Assembly (NCBI GenBank): GCA_014728295.1
Contig: WJLW01000083.1
Location: forward strand, 85,860 to 149,859
DNA length: 64,000 nt
Direction of reading: 5' to 3'
Origin: Chitinivibrionales bacterium
Lineage (GTDB): Bacteria; Fibrobacterota; Chitinivibrionia; Chitinivibrionales; WJKA01
The notes below the pieces were generated by a model that ran no database searches, was not told the DNA's origin, and was given only the letters and a program-made list of their open reading frames with translations. The first letter of the stretch is position 1. Each line of letters begins with the position of its first letter. Shown piece by piece: positions 41,774-51,143 of this stretch. A program made the translations under genes and the position numbers.

Positions 41774-43216
41774 ATGCACAAAAAAAACCTGGTCAATGTA
41801 GACGAGCCGAATTTATTCGAAAGCATGTTTTCGCACGAGCATGCCCCGCGCATTTTCATCGATGGAACGATTTATGAAGAAATTGACGGCAGGCAGGTGG
41901 CATTCGATCCGCGGGAGGCCCTGCAGCGGGATCTGTGCATCTCCGACACCACCTTTCGGGACGGACAGCAATCGTTGCCGCCCTATACGATCGAGCAGGT
42001 TGTCACGTTGTATAAATTTCTCAATCGCATCGCCGGCCCGCAGGGATTGATCCGCCAAAGCGAGTTTTTCATCTACAGCGAAAAGGATCGTGAGGCGGTT
42101 CGCAAATGCCGGGAACTCGATCTGCAGTATCCCGACATCAGTGCGTGGATCCGGGCCGACGAGGGTGATTTCCAGTTGGTCAAGAACATGCAGCTCAAAG
42201 AAACCGGCGTGCTGACCTCATGTTCGGATTATCACATCTTCCACAAGATGAAACTCGACCGGCAAAAAGCACTTGACAAATACCTGCGCCTGGTCGAAGT
42301 CGGTCTCGAAGCCGGCATTCGCATGCGCTGTCATCTTGAGGATGTGACGCGCGCGGATATCGACGGTTTTGTCGTGCCGTTTGTACAGCGGGTCATGGAA
42401 CTGTGCAAAGACGCTCCCGACGAGCTGCAAACGAAGATACGCCTGTGCGACACGATGGGCTACGGCATAACCTATCCCGGCGCCGCCCTGCCGCGCAGCG
42501 TACCGAAGCTGATTTACAAAATGATACACGAGGCCGGGGTACCCTCCGATCGCCTGGAATGGCACGGGCACAACGATTTTCACAAAGTCCACATCAATGC
42601 CTGCACGGGGTGGCTTTACGGGTGCAACATAGCCAATACCACGCTGTTTGGCTTCGGCGAACGCACCGGTAATCCTCCGCTCGAGGCTGCCGTATTCGAA
42701 TACCTGGCGCTCAAGGGTCCGCAGGAAGGCATCGATACGCTGGCAATTACCGAAGCTGCAGACTATTTCCAGCGTGAAATGAACATTCCGATCGCAAATA
42801 ATTATCCGTTTGTTGGTGCGAATTTCAATGTAACGCGCGCCGGTATTCATGCCGACGGTTTGAATCGTGACGAACGCATCTACAACATTTTCGATACGGG
42901 CAAGCTTCTCGGTCGTCCGCCGCGGGTTGCCGTTACCGATAAGTCCGGCGCCGACGGCGTTGCGTTGTGGGTCAATTCATTTCTCGGGCTGGACGGTAAC
43001 AAAAAGCTCAGCAAAATCAAGATTCACAAAATCGGCCGATGGGTTATGGATCAGTACAAGGACGGCCGCACGACCGCCATCTCCGACCGCGAAATGGAAG
43101 CGCAGGTTAAGCTCCATCTTCCGCACTATTATGCAAGCCACTGCAAGCGGCGGTCGAGCCAGGATTCGTATATCATCGATTTTGCCGGGGAATCCACGCA
43201 CGCATCCCAAACATAG
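41774..43216 (+). CDS. Re-citrate synthase-like enzyme (DRE-TIM metallolyase family)
   Basis: 480 residues from the ATG at 41774, with AGGGGAG just upstream; an in-frame ATG at 41744 is weaker. The HMGL-like TIM barrel shows DTTFRDGQQSLPPYT and the metal ligands EWHGHNDFHKVHIN. The stretches GLIRQSEFFIYSEKDREAVR and VKNMQLKETGVLTSCSDYHI agree with my memory of Re-citrate synthases from anaerobes, which form citrate from acetyl-CoA and oxaloacetate with the opposite stereochemistry to the usual enzyme. 2-isopropylmalate or homocitrate synthase are alternatives. A -10-like TAATAT lies at 41668, with a poor -35. A strong terminator follows the gene, so it is monocistronic. Confidence 0.78.
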   Translation: MHKKNLVNVDEPNLFESMFSHEHAPRIFIDGTIYEEIDGRQVAFDPREALQRDLCISDTTFRDGQQSLPPYTIEQVVTLYKFLNRIAGPQGLIRQSEFFIYSEKDREAVRKCRELDLQYPDISAWIRADEGDFQLVKNMQLKETGVLTSCSDYHIFHKMKLDRQKALDKYLRLVEVGLEAGIRMRCHLEDVTRADIDGFVVPFVQRVMELCKDAPDELQTKIRLCDTMGYGITYPGAALPRSVPKLIYKMIHEAGVPSDRLEWHGHNDFHKVHINACTGWLYGCNIANTTLFGFGERTGNPPLEAAVFEYLALKGPQEGIDTLAITEAADYFQREMNIPIANNYPFVGANFNVTRAGIHADGLNRDERIYNIFDTGKLLGRPPRVAVTDKSGADGVALWVNSFLGLDGNKKLSKIKIHKIGRWVMDQYKDGRTTAISDREMEAQVKLHLPHYYASHCKRRSSQDSYIIDFAGESTHASQT

Positions 43217-43243
43217 GCACAGCCAATTACAGCTCACTACCAG

Positions 43244-43290
43244 GTCACTTTCCTTTCGTTTACCGGTAAAGGAAGGTGACATTTTATTTT
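43244..43290 (+). terminator. Rho-independent terminator of the Re-citrate synthase-like gene
   Basis: A 13-bp stem, GTCACTTTCCTTT (43244-43256) with AAAGGAAGGTGAC (43268-43280), has one G-U pair and an 11-base loop. It is followed by ATTTTATTTT (43281-43290). It lies 28 bp after the stop. Confidence 0.88.
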
Positions 43291-43363
43291 AATTGGGAAT
43301 ACATAATTTGATTCGGTGCGTTTTACACGTGCACGACCGCAGAAGTTAACGATCAGGAATTAC

Positions 43364-46300
43364 ATGTACCTACCGCAGGACGCCGCACGCACAGAGATAA
43401 TACGAACCTTGACAGAGGCCGGCCAGAAACAACACGCGCCTGATGAACTCAGGCGGGACATCGAATTGCTGTCTTCATCCTCACCCGACCCGTATATCCG
43501 CGGCTATGCCTGCTGGGCACGGGATCAACTCAATCCCCGCCCCGCAGCTCAGGCGCAAACCTACCACCTCGCCATTGAGCATCCCCAGGCCGCCGACACT
43601 AATCCCGGCGACAAAAACAAGCCCTGGAAGTCGATCAGCAAAGCTGCAGAAACCATGCGCGCCGGAGATAGCGTCATCATCTACGGCGGGGAGTACCGCG
43701 AGTGTGTGCGTCCCGTTTGCGGCGGAACGTCATACGACGCAATGATCACCTACCAGGCGGCCGACGGCGAGCCGGTTATCATCAAAGCGATGGACGCATG
43801 GACCCCCCTATGGAGAGATGAAAGCGGCGGATGCTGGTCTGCCGCGTATGTTCCGCACAAATGGGACACGCCCACATCCAGCGAGGACAGCAATCCGGGC
43901 GGACGCTGCGAACAGATTTTTGCCAACGGCACGCTCCTGACCCATTTCAAGAAGAAAGACGACTTTGTCAACAATACGAACTCCATGTGGATTGACAACA
44001 AGCACACACGCGTCTGGATCAGACTTGCCGGCGGCGCTTCACCAGCAGACTGCGAAATCGAGCGCTCGATGCGACAACAATGCTTTTCGCCCATTGTCCG
44101 CGGCATAGGCTATGTCCGCGTCAGGGGGCTGACCATGATCGGCGGCGCCGCGCCTATCTGGTCGGGCGGCAGTTGGAATCACATCAACCAAAAGGCGGTG
44201 CTTGCAATCGAAGGCGGTCATCACTGGATAATCGAGGATAACACCATTCTCTACGGCAACGCACAGGGGCTCTCTATTGCGGTCGGCGGATTTGCCAAAA
44301 CAGTGAGGGAGTTCCCCATTGTCTACCGCCCGCTCGAAAAAAATGACGAGCCGTCCGAACCCGGCACCTCCGGGGGTACCATTGCCCGGCGCAACAAAGT
44401 CAATTATCACGGCATCTCCGGTATCGTGGGCATCGGGGATGCGTTCGATCTGGTGATCGAGGACAACGAAGTGATCGGCAACGACCGCAAGAATAACCGG
44501 GGCACCTGCGAAGAGGCCGGCATGAAGTTTCATGTCATGCGCAACGGTATCATACGCCGCAATCTGGTTAAAGACAATTATTCGCACGGCATCTGGATCG
44601 ACTGTAACTGCGCAAGCAACCGCATCACCCAGAACATCCTGATTGACAATCTGGACAACCAGGTTTTCCACGAAATCAGTCCGGGACCGATTCTGATTGA
44701 CAATAACGTCATCATGGAGACCAGGCCAAACCCCACCAGCACCGGATTTTACACCCATGACGGCAACGGCGCTACCTTTATCAACAATGCGGTTATAGGC
44801 TGCAGGCTGGGCGTACGCGTCCGGGCGCTGTTTCACCGGCAGTATCACGGCAAACCGACCACCACAAATCACAACCACATCTTCAACAACCTGTTCGATG
44901 GGTGCCGCGACGGCGCCGTCTGCCTGATGCCGGAAGTCGACCGGTGTGAAGACAACCGCAGCGACGCCAATATTTTGTGGAGCAGGGGTGCCCCCGTCTC
45001 CCTGCGCATCGAAAACACCAGCGACGTCGGCATGAAATGGGAGGAGACGGAGCTGGGAAAGGCCCTTGACTTTTGCGGCGGTGGCGACAGGATGATTCCT
45101 CTCGATTCCTGGGCCGCCTTTCTTGGCATGGATACGACCAGCATAACACTGCCGCCGCGCTTATTGGTCGACACCAACGATCCGGCTGAGCTGCGATCCT
45201 CACTTGTCAAGCTTGCCCTGGCCAACGGTTTGGACCTCGAAAGCGGGTGCTACAATGCTCAGCCCTTTGATGCGGCGCAATTTCTGACACTTGCTCAGGA
45301 TTTACCCGCATCGTCGCAACCGATACGCACGGTGTTTACCGAGCCGGACTGCGGCCTGCAGATCTGGCAATCGGGCGACGCCTATCAGCAGGTACGCTGG
45401 CAGGGAGAAGCAGTGCAAGCGCCGGTCCAATTACGTGAGCCGCTGCTCATTCATGATCCGATCCCGGCTCCCGTCCATGCGTCAACGCTTGCCGTCGGCG
45501 ATACAACCGAACTCAAAATTGGTAAAGACTGGCGCATTGTCTCAAGCGGACTGAAAGCACAAATCTCGAGCCGGATGCTGAAAATAAGCGCCTCTGCGAA
45601 TAAAAAGCCCGGGCTCTATGCCGTCATCTGCGCGCGTGGGGAAGACTGGACGCTCCTGCCGGTAACAGTTGCACCGGCCTGCACGCTTGACACCGTCTGC
45701 GAGATGCGCAATGATGAGACCAACTGCGTCGAAATCACCTTGACCAATAATAGCGGCAACGACATCAAAGGCGAAATCGCCGTCGATCTGTGCGAAGAGC
45801 AAACGCGCGCCCCCTGCTCCCTGACTGCACACGAAACAGCAGCATTTGCCCTTCCCGTGGCGTGCACCTCAGCCGGCGAAGCGAACGTCACCGCCACCCT
45901 GGGCGCAACCGTCCTCGAAGCCACGAAACTGGTCAGCTTTGCCGTCGCCCGGCGTGACGCAGGCTGGGAGGCAACGACGAAATACGACATGGACAGCTTT
46001 CCCGGCGGACTCTGGCCCGACGGCGCCTGGGCCATGGTCTTCTACATGGGACGACTGCATGCCGGCTGGCGCGCACGCTACGACGAACGCGGCCTGCACG
46101 TACGCATCGAAGTCGAGCACCCCATCCATATAGCCCGGCGGCTTGACATGGAGGGCATTCACACCGGTGACGGTGTCAAAATCGGACTTAAGGGCAAACC
46201 CGGCGACCGAGCGACGGTGATCGGCATGGCGCTCCTGCACGAAACACACGAGCAGACCTACGGCTTCTGCAAATCGGGCAACGAAGCACTATATCCCATC

Positions 46301-46546
46301 GGACGGTACATGGATATGGAAGCAGCCGTGGTTCGCCATGGTAACCTGACCACCTACGATGCGCTCATCACCTGGGACATGATCAACCTGGACGGCCCCC
46401 CGCCGCCCGGCTCGAGCATACCGTTCAGCATATTCGTTCCCTGCAAAGACGAAGATGCCAAATATGGCCTGCAATGGTTTTTCGGCATCCTCTATGATGA
46501 ACGTGAAGGGGATGAGAACTGGATGGGGCGCCTGTGGTTCGAATAG
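43364..46546 (+). CDS. large right-handed beta-helix protein, probable polysaccharide-active, no signal peptide
   Basis: 1060 residues from the ATG at 43364 (AGGA six bases upstream); a GTG at 43316 would add 16 residues but no signal. The N-terminal 60 residues are helical. Residues about 85-560 are a pectate-lyase-type parallel beta-helix: PWKSISKAAETMRAGDSVII, RPVCGGTSYDAMITYQAADG and stacked repeats such as GISGIVGIGDAFDLVIEDNE and FINNAVIGCRLGVRV. A middle beta-sandwich region (about 700-870) and a C-terminal CBM9/DOMON-like domain (about 880-1060, ARYDERGLHVRIEVEHPIHI) follow. Substrate and reaction are unknown. Without an export signal it would act in the cytoplasm or leave by another route. 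An SGNH hydrolase gene follows. Confidence 0.78.
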   Translation: MYLPQDAARTEIIRTLTEAGQKQHAPDELRRDIELLSSSSPDPYIRGYACWARDQLNPRPAAQAQTYHLAIEHPQAADTNPGDKNKPWKSISKAAETMRAGDSVIIYGGEYRECVRPVCGGTSYDAMITYQAADGEPVIIKAMDAWTPLWRDESGGCWSAAYVPHKWDTPTSSEDSNPGGRCEQIFANGTLLTHFKKKDDFVNNTNSMWIDNKHTRVWIRLAGGASPADCEIERSMRQQCFSPIVRGIGYVRVRGLTMIGGAAPIWSGGSWNHINQKAVLAIEGGHHWIIEDNTILYGNAQGLSIAVGGFAKTVREFPIVYRPLEKNDEPSEPGTSGGTIARRNKVNYHGISGIVGIGDAFDLVIEDNEVIGNDRKNNRGTCEEAGMKFHVMRNGIIRRNLVKDNYSHGIWIDCNCASNRITQNILIDNLDNQVFHEISPGPILIDNNVIMETRPNPTSTGFYTHDGNGATFINNAVIGCRLGVRVRALFHRQYHGKPTTTNHNHIFNNLFDGCRDGAVCLMPEVDRCEDNRSDANILWSRGAPVSLRIENTSDVGMKWEETELGKALDFCGGGDRMIPLDSWAAFLGMDTTSITLPPRLLVDTNDPAELRSSLVKLALANGLDLESGCYNAQPFDAAQFLTLAQDLPASSQPIRTVFTEPDCGLQIWQSGDAYQQVRWQGEAVQAPVQLREPLLIHDPIPAPVHASTLAVGDTTELKIGKDWRIVSSGLKAQISSRMLKISASANKKPGLYAVICARGEDWTLLPVTVAPACTLDTVCEMRNDETNCVEITLTNNSGNDIKGEIAVDLCEEQTRAPCSLTAHETAAFALPVACTSAGEANVTATLGATVLEATKLVSFAVARRDAGWEATTKYDMDSFPGGLWPDGAWAMVFYMGRLHAGWRARYDERGLHVRIEVEHPIHIARRLDMEGIHTGDGVKIGLKGKPGDRATVIGMALLHETHEQTYGFCKSGNEALYPIGRYMDMEAAVVRHGNLTTYDALITWDMINLDGPPPPGSSIPFSIFVPCKDEDAKYGLQWFFGILYDEREGDENWMGRLWFE

Positions 46547-46652
46547 CATCCACAAAAGCTGCCGGTAATCTGTAATGGATTCACGGATTTGTCTTTTCGT
46601 ATTTTAGATTCCTTTCACATGTATACTTTTCACTCCAGCAAGCGAACGAGCA

Positions 46653-47798
46653 ATGGAACCATCTACTCCGATTTATCGTACTCTGCAGAAAATTCACGGA
46701 TCATGTCACTGCAATGTCGCCTTTATCGGCGGATCGCTGACCGTCGCCACCGGCGCCAGCGACGGCACTTCCACCAACTGGCGTAAACTGTTTGTCGAGT
46801 ATCTTTATACACAGTATCACCCGGTCTATCACTGCCAGCCCGGTGAAATAATGTCGGCGGTCGGAGCAATGGAATCGTATGCAGGCGTCTTTCTCATCCC
46901 CCGCAACGTTGCGCCGAACAATCCCGACTTGTGTTTTCTGGAATTCAGCATCAACGACCGCGGCCAGCCCGACCGGGAGCTCTGCAAAAAAGGCATCGAG
47001 GGCTGCATACGTCAATTAAAATCCCTCAAAAACAATCCCGACGTGGTCCTGATCGGCGCCGCATGCCGCAGGGGCACCGACGAACACACCGGTGACCTGG
47101 CCGATCATTCGCTCCACAAAGAAATTGCCGAATATTACGGTCTCGCATTCATTGACGTGCAGGAGTATATCTACCGCAAGCTCGAAGAACGCGGCCAGAC
47201 CTGGGACAATATTGCCGTGCTTTTTCTGGAAAATGACGTCGTACACCTTAACGACTACGGCAACCGGCTCTGGTTCGAAGCGATGCGCGAATGGTTTGAG
47301 CAGCAGGACCGCCTCTACATGGCCAATCGCTCCACCGGCCCGTCTCACGGGCCGCTCATTGCGCCGAAGTTTTCGGATGAACTGCAGCATACCCAGCTCA
47401 TCGATCCGTCCCGGCGCACCAGGAAAATCGAGCTCGAAGGCAATTGGGAGAAAAAAAGCAAGGCGATGGTGCCCTGGTACATGGACAATATCCTGATGGG
47501 GCATCCCGGCGACAGGCTGGCCTTCACCTTTACCGGCACGACAGTTGGCTTGCTCGCATTAGTCCATCAGAACGGATTAAAAATCGAAGCAAAACTTGAC
47601 GGCACAGAATTAGTTGGCCCCTTTACCAAATTCCACCTGCAATTCGGCAAGTTTTACATGCTGGGGCATGGACTTGAAAATAAAGAACATGTCCTCGAAT
47701 TGACGGTTGCGCAGCCGTCGCCCAAATTGCACAAACTCGAAAATCCCACGGCCGAAATCGGCTACTTAACCATTGCTGCGCCGAAACAGGATATCTGA
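46653..47798 (+). CDS. SGNH/GDSL-family hydrolase
   Basis: 381 residues. Block I FIGGSLTVATGA places the nucleophile at S28 (GGS form); block III FLEFSINDRGQ gives the oxyanion asparagine; block V DVVHLNDYGN gives the Asp-x-x-His pair. The C-terminal about 120 residues (LAFTFTGTTVGLLALVHQNG) look like the beta-sandwich found in carbohydrate esterase relatives. There is no signal peptide. A TATACT box at 46622-46627 may belong to its promoter. It lies 106 bp after the beta-helix gene, which is also signal-less, so the two may de-acylate and process the same imported glycan. That link is inference. Confidence 0.82.
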   Translation: MEPSTPIYRTLQKIHGSCHCNVAFIGGSLTVATGASDGTSTNWRKLFVEYLYTQYHPVYHCQPGEIMSAVGAMESYAGVFLIPRNVAPNNPDLCFLEFSINDRGQPDRELCKKGIEGCIRQLKSLKNNPDVVLIGAACRRGTDEHTGDLADHSLHKEIAEYYGLAFIDVQEYIYRKLEERGQTWDNIAVLFLENDVVHLNDYGNRLWFEAMREWFEQQDRLYMANRSTGPSHGPLIAPKFSDELQHTQLIDPSRRTRKIELEGNWEKKSKAMVPWYMDNILMGHPGDRLAFTFTGTTVGLLALVHQNGLKIEAKLDGTELVGPFTKFHLQFGKFYMLGHGLENKEHVLELTVAQPSPKLHKLENPTAEIGYLTIAAPKQDI

Positions 47799-47898
47799 AA
47801 CCGATCAGCAAAGATTCATTGTCATCCTGCATCGCACTGCGACGAGAAAATTGCGCCACAATCCCAACAGCATGCGAATGGCGCAGAGTTGCGGCAGG

Positions 47899-48141
47899 CT
47901 ACAAATCCGTGCGCACCTTTTCAATATATTTCACCGCTTCGCCCACAGACTTGATTGAAAGGGCCTCATCCTCATCCATTTCAACATCGAACTCCTCTTC
48001 GTACAGCGCCGCAAGCTCAACCGACTGCATCGACTCTGCTCCCAGATCCTGCACGAATCGTGATTCCGGAGTAATTTTTTCAGGATCGACCCTGAGAAGA
48101 TTTGCAGTTACTTTGATGACTCTTTCGAGGGTGTCACTCAT
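47899..48141 (-). CDS. acyl carrier protein
   Basis: 80 residues, acidic and four-helical like ACP. The phosphopantetheine site is S37 in LGAESMQSVEL; the common motif is DSL, so Asp is replaced by Glu and Leu by Met. Helix III and the end, EDEALSIKSVGEAVKYIEKV, are typical. AAAGG lies seven bases before the ATG. No fatty-acid, polyketide or peptide synthesis gene is next to it, and the next gene on the strand is a lipoprotein hydrolase 73 bp upstream. It may be a specialised carrier rather than the fatty-acid AcpP. Confidence 0.9.
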   Translation of the reverse strand: MSDTLERVIKVTANLLRVDPEKITPESRFVQDLGAESMQSVELAALYEEEFDVEMDEDEALSIKSVGEAVKYIEKVRTDL

Positions 48142-48214
48142 GATGCAACCTTTTTTTGGGGGGTGAAAAGTTCAGCAATTGCCATGCAGGCAGTGTATAA
48201 AATAAATCGGTAAT

Positions 48215-49054
48215 TTACGGGCGCAAAGCAAGAAATTCGCTAATCGATTTCCAGTAAATTTCATACCTGTCAAGCTCGTCGTGTCCGGCGTTCTGGACTG
48301 TGACAAGCTTTTTGCGCACCGGCAGCACCTCGTAGAGTTGTTTGCCCATGAAATAAGGAATGGTGCGGTCGGCAGTTCCGTGAATGATCAGCGTCGGGCA
48401 TTGTATGCTGGCGGCTTTTGCACTATTGTTGAAGGCATTACGGACGATCAGCTTCAGCCACCCCATGCCGTGATACGCCACATATTCTCTCCCGTTAGTC
48501 AAGGGCGTGACCAGAACCAGCGCATATACATCTTTGCCCCGGGCAACATCTACCGCCGCCGCGGTGCCCAGCGACCTGCCAAAAATAACTATGTCCGATT
48601 GCGCGTATTCAAGATTGTTTCGGGCATAGGCCAAGGCTGCGTCCGCGTCCCTGAAAATGCCACGTTCAGACGGTCGCCCGGAACTTTTGCCATAGCCGCG
48701 ATAGCTGACGCCAAGTACGGAATAGCCCAATTCATGCATCTTCAGCAAATCGCCGATACGGCCATCCAGGTTACCGGCGTTGCCGTGAAAAAAAATGATG
48801 ATTTTGCGTGACGCAGCATGGTTGATATGATATGCCTGCAATTTCTCACCGTCCCTGGTGTCAATGAATACCTCTTCCAGGTATTCCGACAGTGCCTCAG
48901 CGGGGAATTGATACTCGCTGTCGGGAAAAAAAGCGAGCTTGTTGATGATGAAGTTGCAGTTGAACAACGGGAGCGACATACTGAACAATATAAGCACAAA
49001 GCGGATACTTTTCGCCGAATGTCTTCCTGTCATTTCCGATTGCCGTGCTCTCAT
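48215..49054 (-). CDS. alpha/beta-hydrolase lipoprotein
   Basis: 279 residues. A signal peptide ends at SLPLFNC, a lipobox, so the enzyme is anchored outside the inner membrane. The fold is the Bem46/abhydrolase type: oxyanion IIIFFHGNAGN, nucleophile elbow IFGRSLGTAAA, acid in IIHGTADRTIP and histidine in QNAGHDELD, a complete triad. The substrate is unknown; esters or peptides are possible. The ATG at 49054 is used, though the in-frame ATG at 49033 would still give a signal peptide. It is 73 bp upstream of the ACP gene on the same strand. Confidence 0.85.
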   Translation of the reverse strand: MRARQSEMTGRHSAKSIRFVLILFSMSLPLFNCNFIINKLAFFPDSEYQFPAEALSEYLEEVFIDTRDGEKLQAYHINHAASRKIIIFFHGNAGNLDGRIGDLLKMHELGYSVLGVSYRGYGKSSGRPSERGIFRDADAALAYARNNLEYAQSDIVIFGRSLGTAAAVDVARGKDVYALVLVTPLTNGREYVAYHGMGWLKLIVRNAFNNSAKAASIQCPTLIIHGTADRTIPYFMGKQLYEVLPVRKKLVTVQNAGHDELDRYEIYWKSISEFLALRP

Positions 49055-49451
49055 GTACAGATTCTCATCGCCTGCTTTAAAACCTCATGTGTTTCCATGG
49101 CTTATCCTTTGCAACCGATACTTAATTTACACCGGCGGCATACCTCACCGCCATTACAAAAAGCACCTAATTTTGTAATCCGGCAATTACCTGTTGCGAT
49201 TCTGTCACGAGAAAGCCAGTGATCGTTGCCCAGGCCCATTGCGGGAGAAACCGTTGCGGACATGTATCTTCAGGTCCGCAAAATAAACAGACTACCACCA
49301 TCAGTCGCACTCCCACCAGGGACGCAGCCGAAAAGAAAACCTGAAATCGTTACTGCGAAGCCATAGAAAAATGTCATTTTGGCTATTCTTTAACAAGAGG
49401 AAAATGCGTTTTTTTTCGGCGAGTGATTGCCGTCACATTCGTTGGGCCCTC

Positions 49452-49480
49452 TTGAATGTATATATATTAAAAGGTATACT
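49452..49480 (+). promoter_or_regulatory. promoter of the phosphoesterase gene
   Basis: TTGAAT (49452-49457), exactly 17 bp, TATACT (49475-49480), identical in both hexamers and spacing to the promoter at 15181-15209. Initiation near 49487 gives a leader of about 28 nucleotides. The rest of the 460-bp gap 49055-49514 shows no gene, terminator or repeat. Confidence 0.65.
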
Positions 49481-49514
49481 TATCCCAACTACTTGCATGA
49501 TTTGGACTTAGTTT

Positions 49515-50168
49515 ATGAGGACTGCTCTGTTCGGCGACATCCACGGCAACAGTGAAGCGCTTAAGCGCGTACTTGACGATATTCGTAAAAACGGCGTCGA
49601 CAAGTCCATCTGTATGGGCGACATAGAAACGCTCGGGCCAAATCCGCGCGAAGCTTTGCGGCTTGTCAAGGATTTCGGTTGTGATGTCGTTATGGGCAAT
49701 CACGATTATTTCATGCTGCATCCCGAAGCTGTTGAAGAGTATACCGAATCGGCATTTGTCAGAGATGAGGTTAAAAAATGCCGCCATCAGCTCGTTGATC
49801 AGGATTTCGAATTCATCAAAACCTTCCGGCAAACTTTGACAATTGAGATGCCAGGCGGCAGGAGGATGTATTGCTTCCACGGAACGCCCGATTCAACCAC
49901 CACCGGCACCCTGCCCTCACTTTCGGCGGATACGTTCTTTTCACTTTTTCCATACGATCCCGCCGTCAAAATTGTCGTATGCGCTCACACCCACCTGCAA
50001 TTCTGCCGCCGCATCGGCGATGTCTGGCTTGTCAACGCCGGCAGCGTCGGCCAACCCTTCGCACAGTATCCCTTCGAAGACGTTCCCGAATTTCTACCGC
50101 ACGCCGAATATGCTATTGTGGAGGTTGACGGTGCCGACGCGGAAGTGCGCTTGCGCAGGATTGATTGA
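49515..50168 (+). CDS. metallophosphoesterase (YfcE/MJ0936-like)
   Basis: 217 residues. All calcineurin-like metal-site motifs are present: GDIHGN (7-12), MGDIETLGPNP, GNHD in VVMGNHDYF, FHGTP, and the pair in VVCAHTHLQF where GHTH is usual. The late strand VNAGSVGQPF is the standard family ending. Such enzymes hydrolyse phosphodiesters or phosphoproteins with two metal ions; the natural substrate is not known. It has its own promoter and stands 180 bp before the phosphorylase cluster. Confidence 0.9.
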   Translation: MRTALFGDIHGNSEALKRVLDDIRKNGVDKSICMGDIETLGPNPREALRLVKDFGCDVVMGNHDYFMLHPEAVEEYTESAFVRDEVKKCRHQLVDQDFEFIKTFRQTLTIEMPGGRRMYCFHGTPDSTTTGTLPSLSADTFFSLFPYDPAVKIVVCAHTHLQFCRRIGDVWLVNAGSVGQPFAQYPFEDVPEFLPHAEYAIVEVDGADAEVRLRRID

Positions 50169-50250
50169 AACGGTTCGTGCCAAAACCTTTGGGCCCCTTC
50201 TCTCTCATCGCACAAATTGCTTGAGATTATGCATCCGCACCGCCCCACCC

Positions 50251-50279
50251 TTTAAAAAAACGGCGAAATATTGTATACT
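50251..50279 (+). promoter_or_regulatory. candidate promoter of the HAD/HAD/GH65 cluster
   Basis: TTTAAA (50251-50256), 17 bp, TATACT (50274-50279). Initiation would be near 50286, giving a leader of about 60 nucleotides to the GTG at 50349. Confidence 0.5.
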
Positions 50280-50348
50280 TAACTCTTGCCACGGTACCTT
50301 GACTTGATAGACAAATGCAACTACATCGATCATGCGAAGGGAGAGCAC

Positions 50349-51125
50349 GTGCCGCACTATTCATTTAAAGCCGCCGTCTTCGATCTGGACGGCGTCATTA
50401 CTAAAACCGCTAAGGTTCACAGCGCCGCATGGAAGAAAGCGTTTGACGAATACCTGCGCCTGCGCGAACAACGTGACAATGAGCCGTTCAAAGAGTTTAC
50501 CGGACAGGACTATCTTGCGCATGTCGACGGCAAGCCGCGCTATAAAGGCGTCCAGAATTTTTTAGAATCACGCGGCATCGAGTTGCCGTTTGGCGATCCG
50601 GGCGACCCGCCGGACAAAGAGACCTGCTGCGGCATCGGCAATCGCAAAAATGATGCATTCCGGGAAATCCTAAAAATCGAGCCGGCTGAGGTGTACGATT
50701 CCACTGTCGAGCGCATCAAACAGCTTATCGAAGCCGGGGTAAAGGTAGCAATGGCCTCCTCATCCAAGAATGCGACGCTGATTCTGCAATCGCTGGGCAT
50801 GGATTCGTTATTCGAATCAATGGTTGACGGCATCGTTTCGGCGCAGCTCGGTCTCAAAGGCAAACCCGAGGGCGACATTTTCGTTACGGCGGCTGAAAAT
50901 GTCGGCGGCGAACCGGCATCGAGCATAGTCTTTGAGGATGCCACCTCGGGCGTGGCCGCTGGAAAAAACGGCGGATTCGGACTTGTGCTGGGCATTGCTC
51001 GCGAAGACAATATCGATGAGCTCTATGCCAACGGCGCAGACAAAGTTGTGACGGATCTGCAGGATGCTCCCTGCGAAAAGCTTGAAGAATGGTTTGTCGA
51101 ATTTTCACGAAAAAAACAAAACTAA
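50349..51125 (+). CDS. HAD hydrolase, beta-phosphoglucomutase-like
   Basis: 258 residues. The GTG at 50349 is chosen because AGGGAGAG lies 5-12 bases upstream; the open frame extends 63 bp further to a TTG without one. HAD motif I is FDLDGVITKT, motif II MASSSKNA and motif IV VFEDATSGVAAGKNGGFG. The long helical cap includes LAHVDGKPRYKGVQNFLESR, typical of HAD proteins paired with GH65 phosphorylases. Beta-phosphoglucomutase converts beta-glucose-1-phosphate, the product of inverting disaccharide phosphorylases, to glucose-6-phosphate. It is followed by a second HAD gene and a GH65 gene, which fits this role. Confidence 0.88.
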   Translation: MPHYSFKAAVFDLDGVITKTAKVHSAAWKKAFDEYLRLREQRDNEPFKEFTGQDYLAHVDGKPRYKGVQNFLESRGIELPFGDPGDPPDKETCCGIGNRKNDAFREILKIEPAEVYDSTVERIKQLIEAGVKVAMASSSKNATLILQSLGMDSLFESMVDGIVSAQLGLKGKPEGDIFVTAAENVGGEPASSIVFEDATSGVAAGKNGGFGLVLGIAREDNIDELYANGADKVVTDLQDAPCEKLEEWFVEFSRKKQN

Positions 51126-51143
51126 CCGGAAGTACAGTCACGC

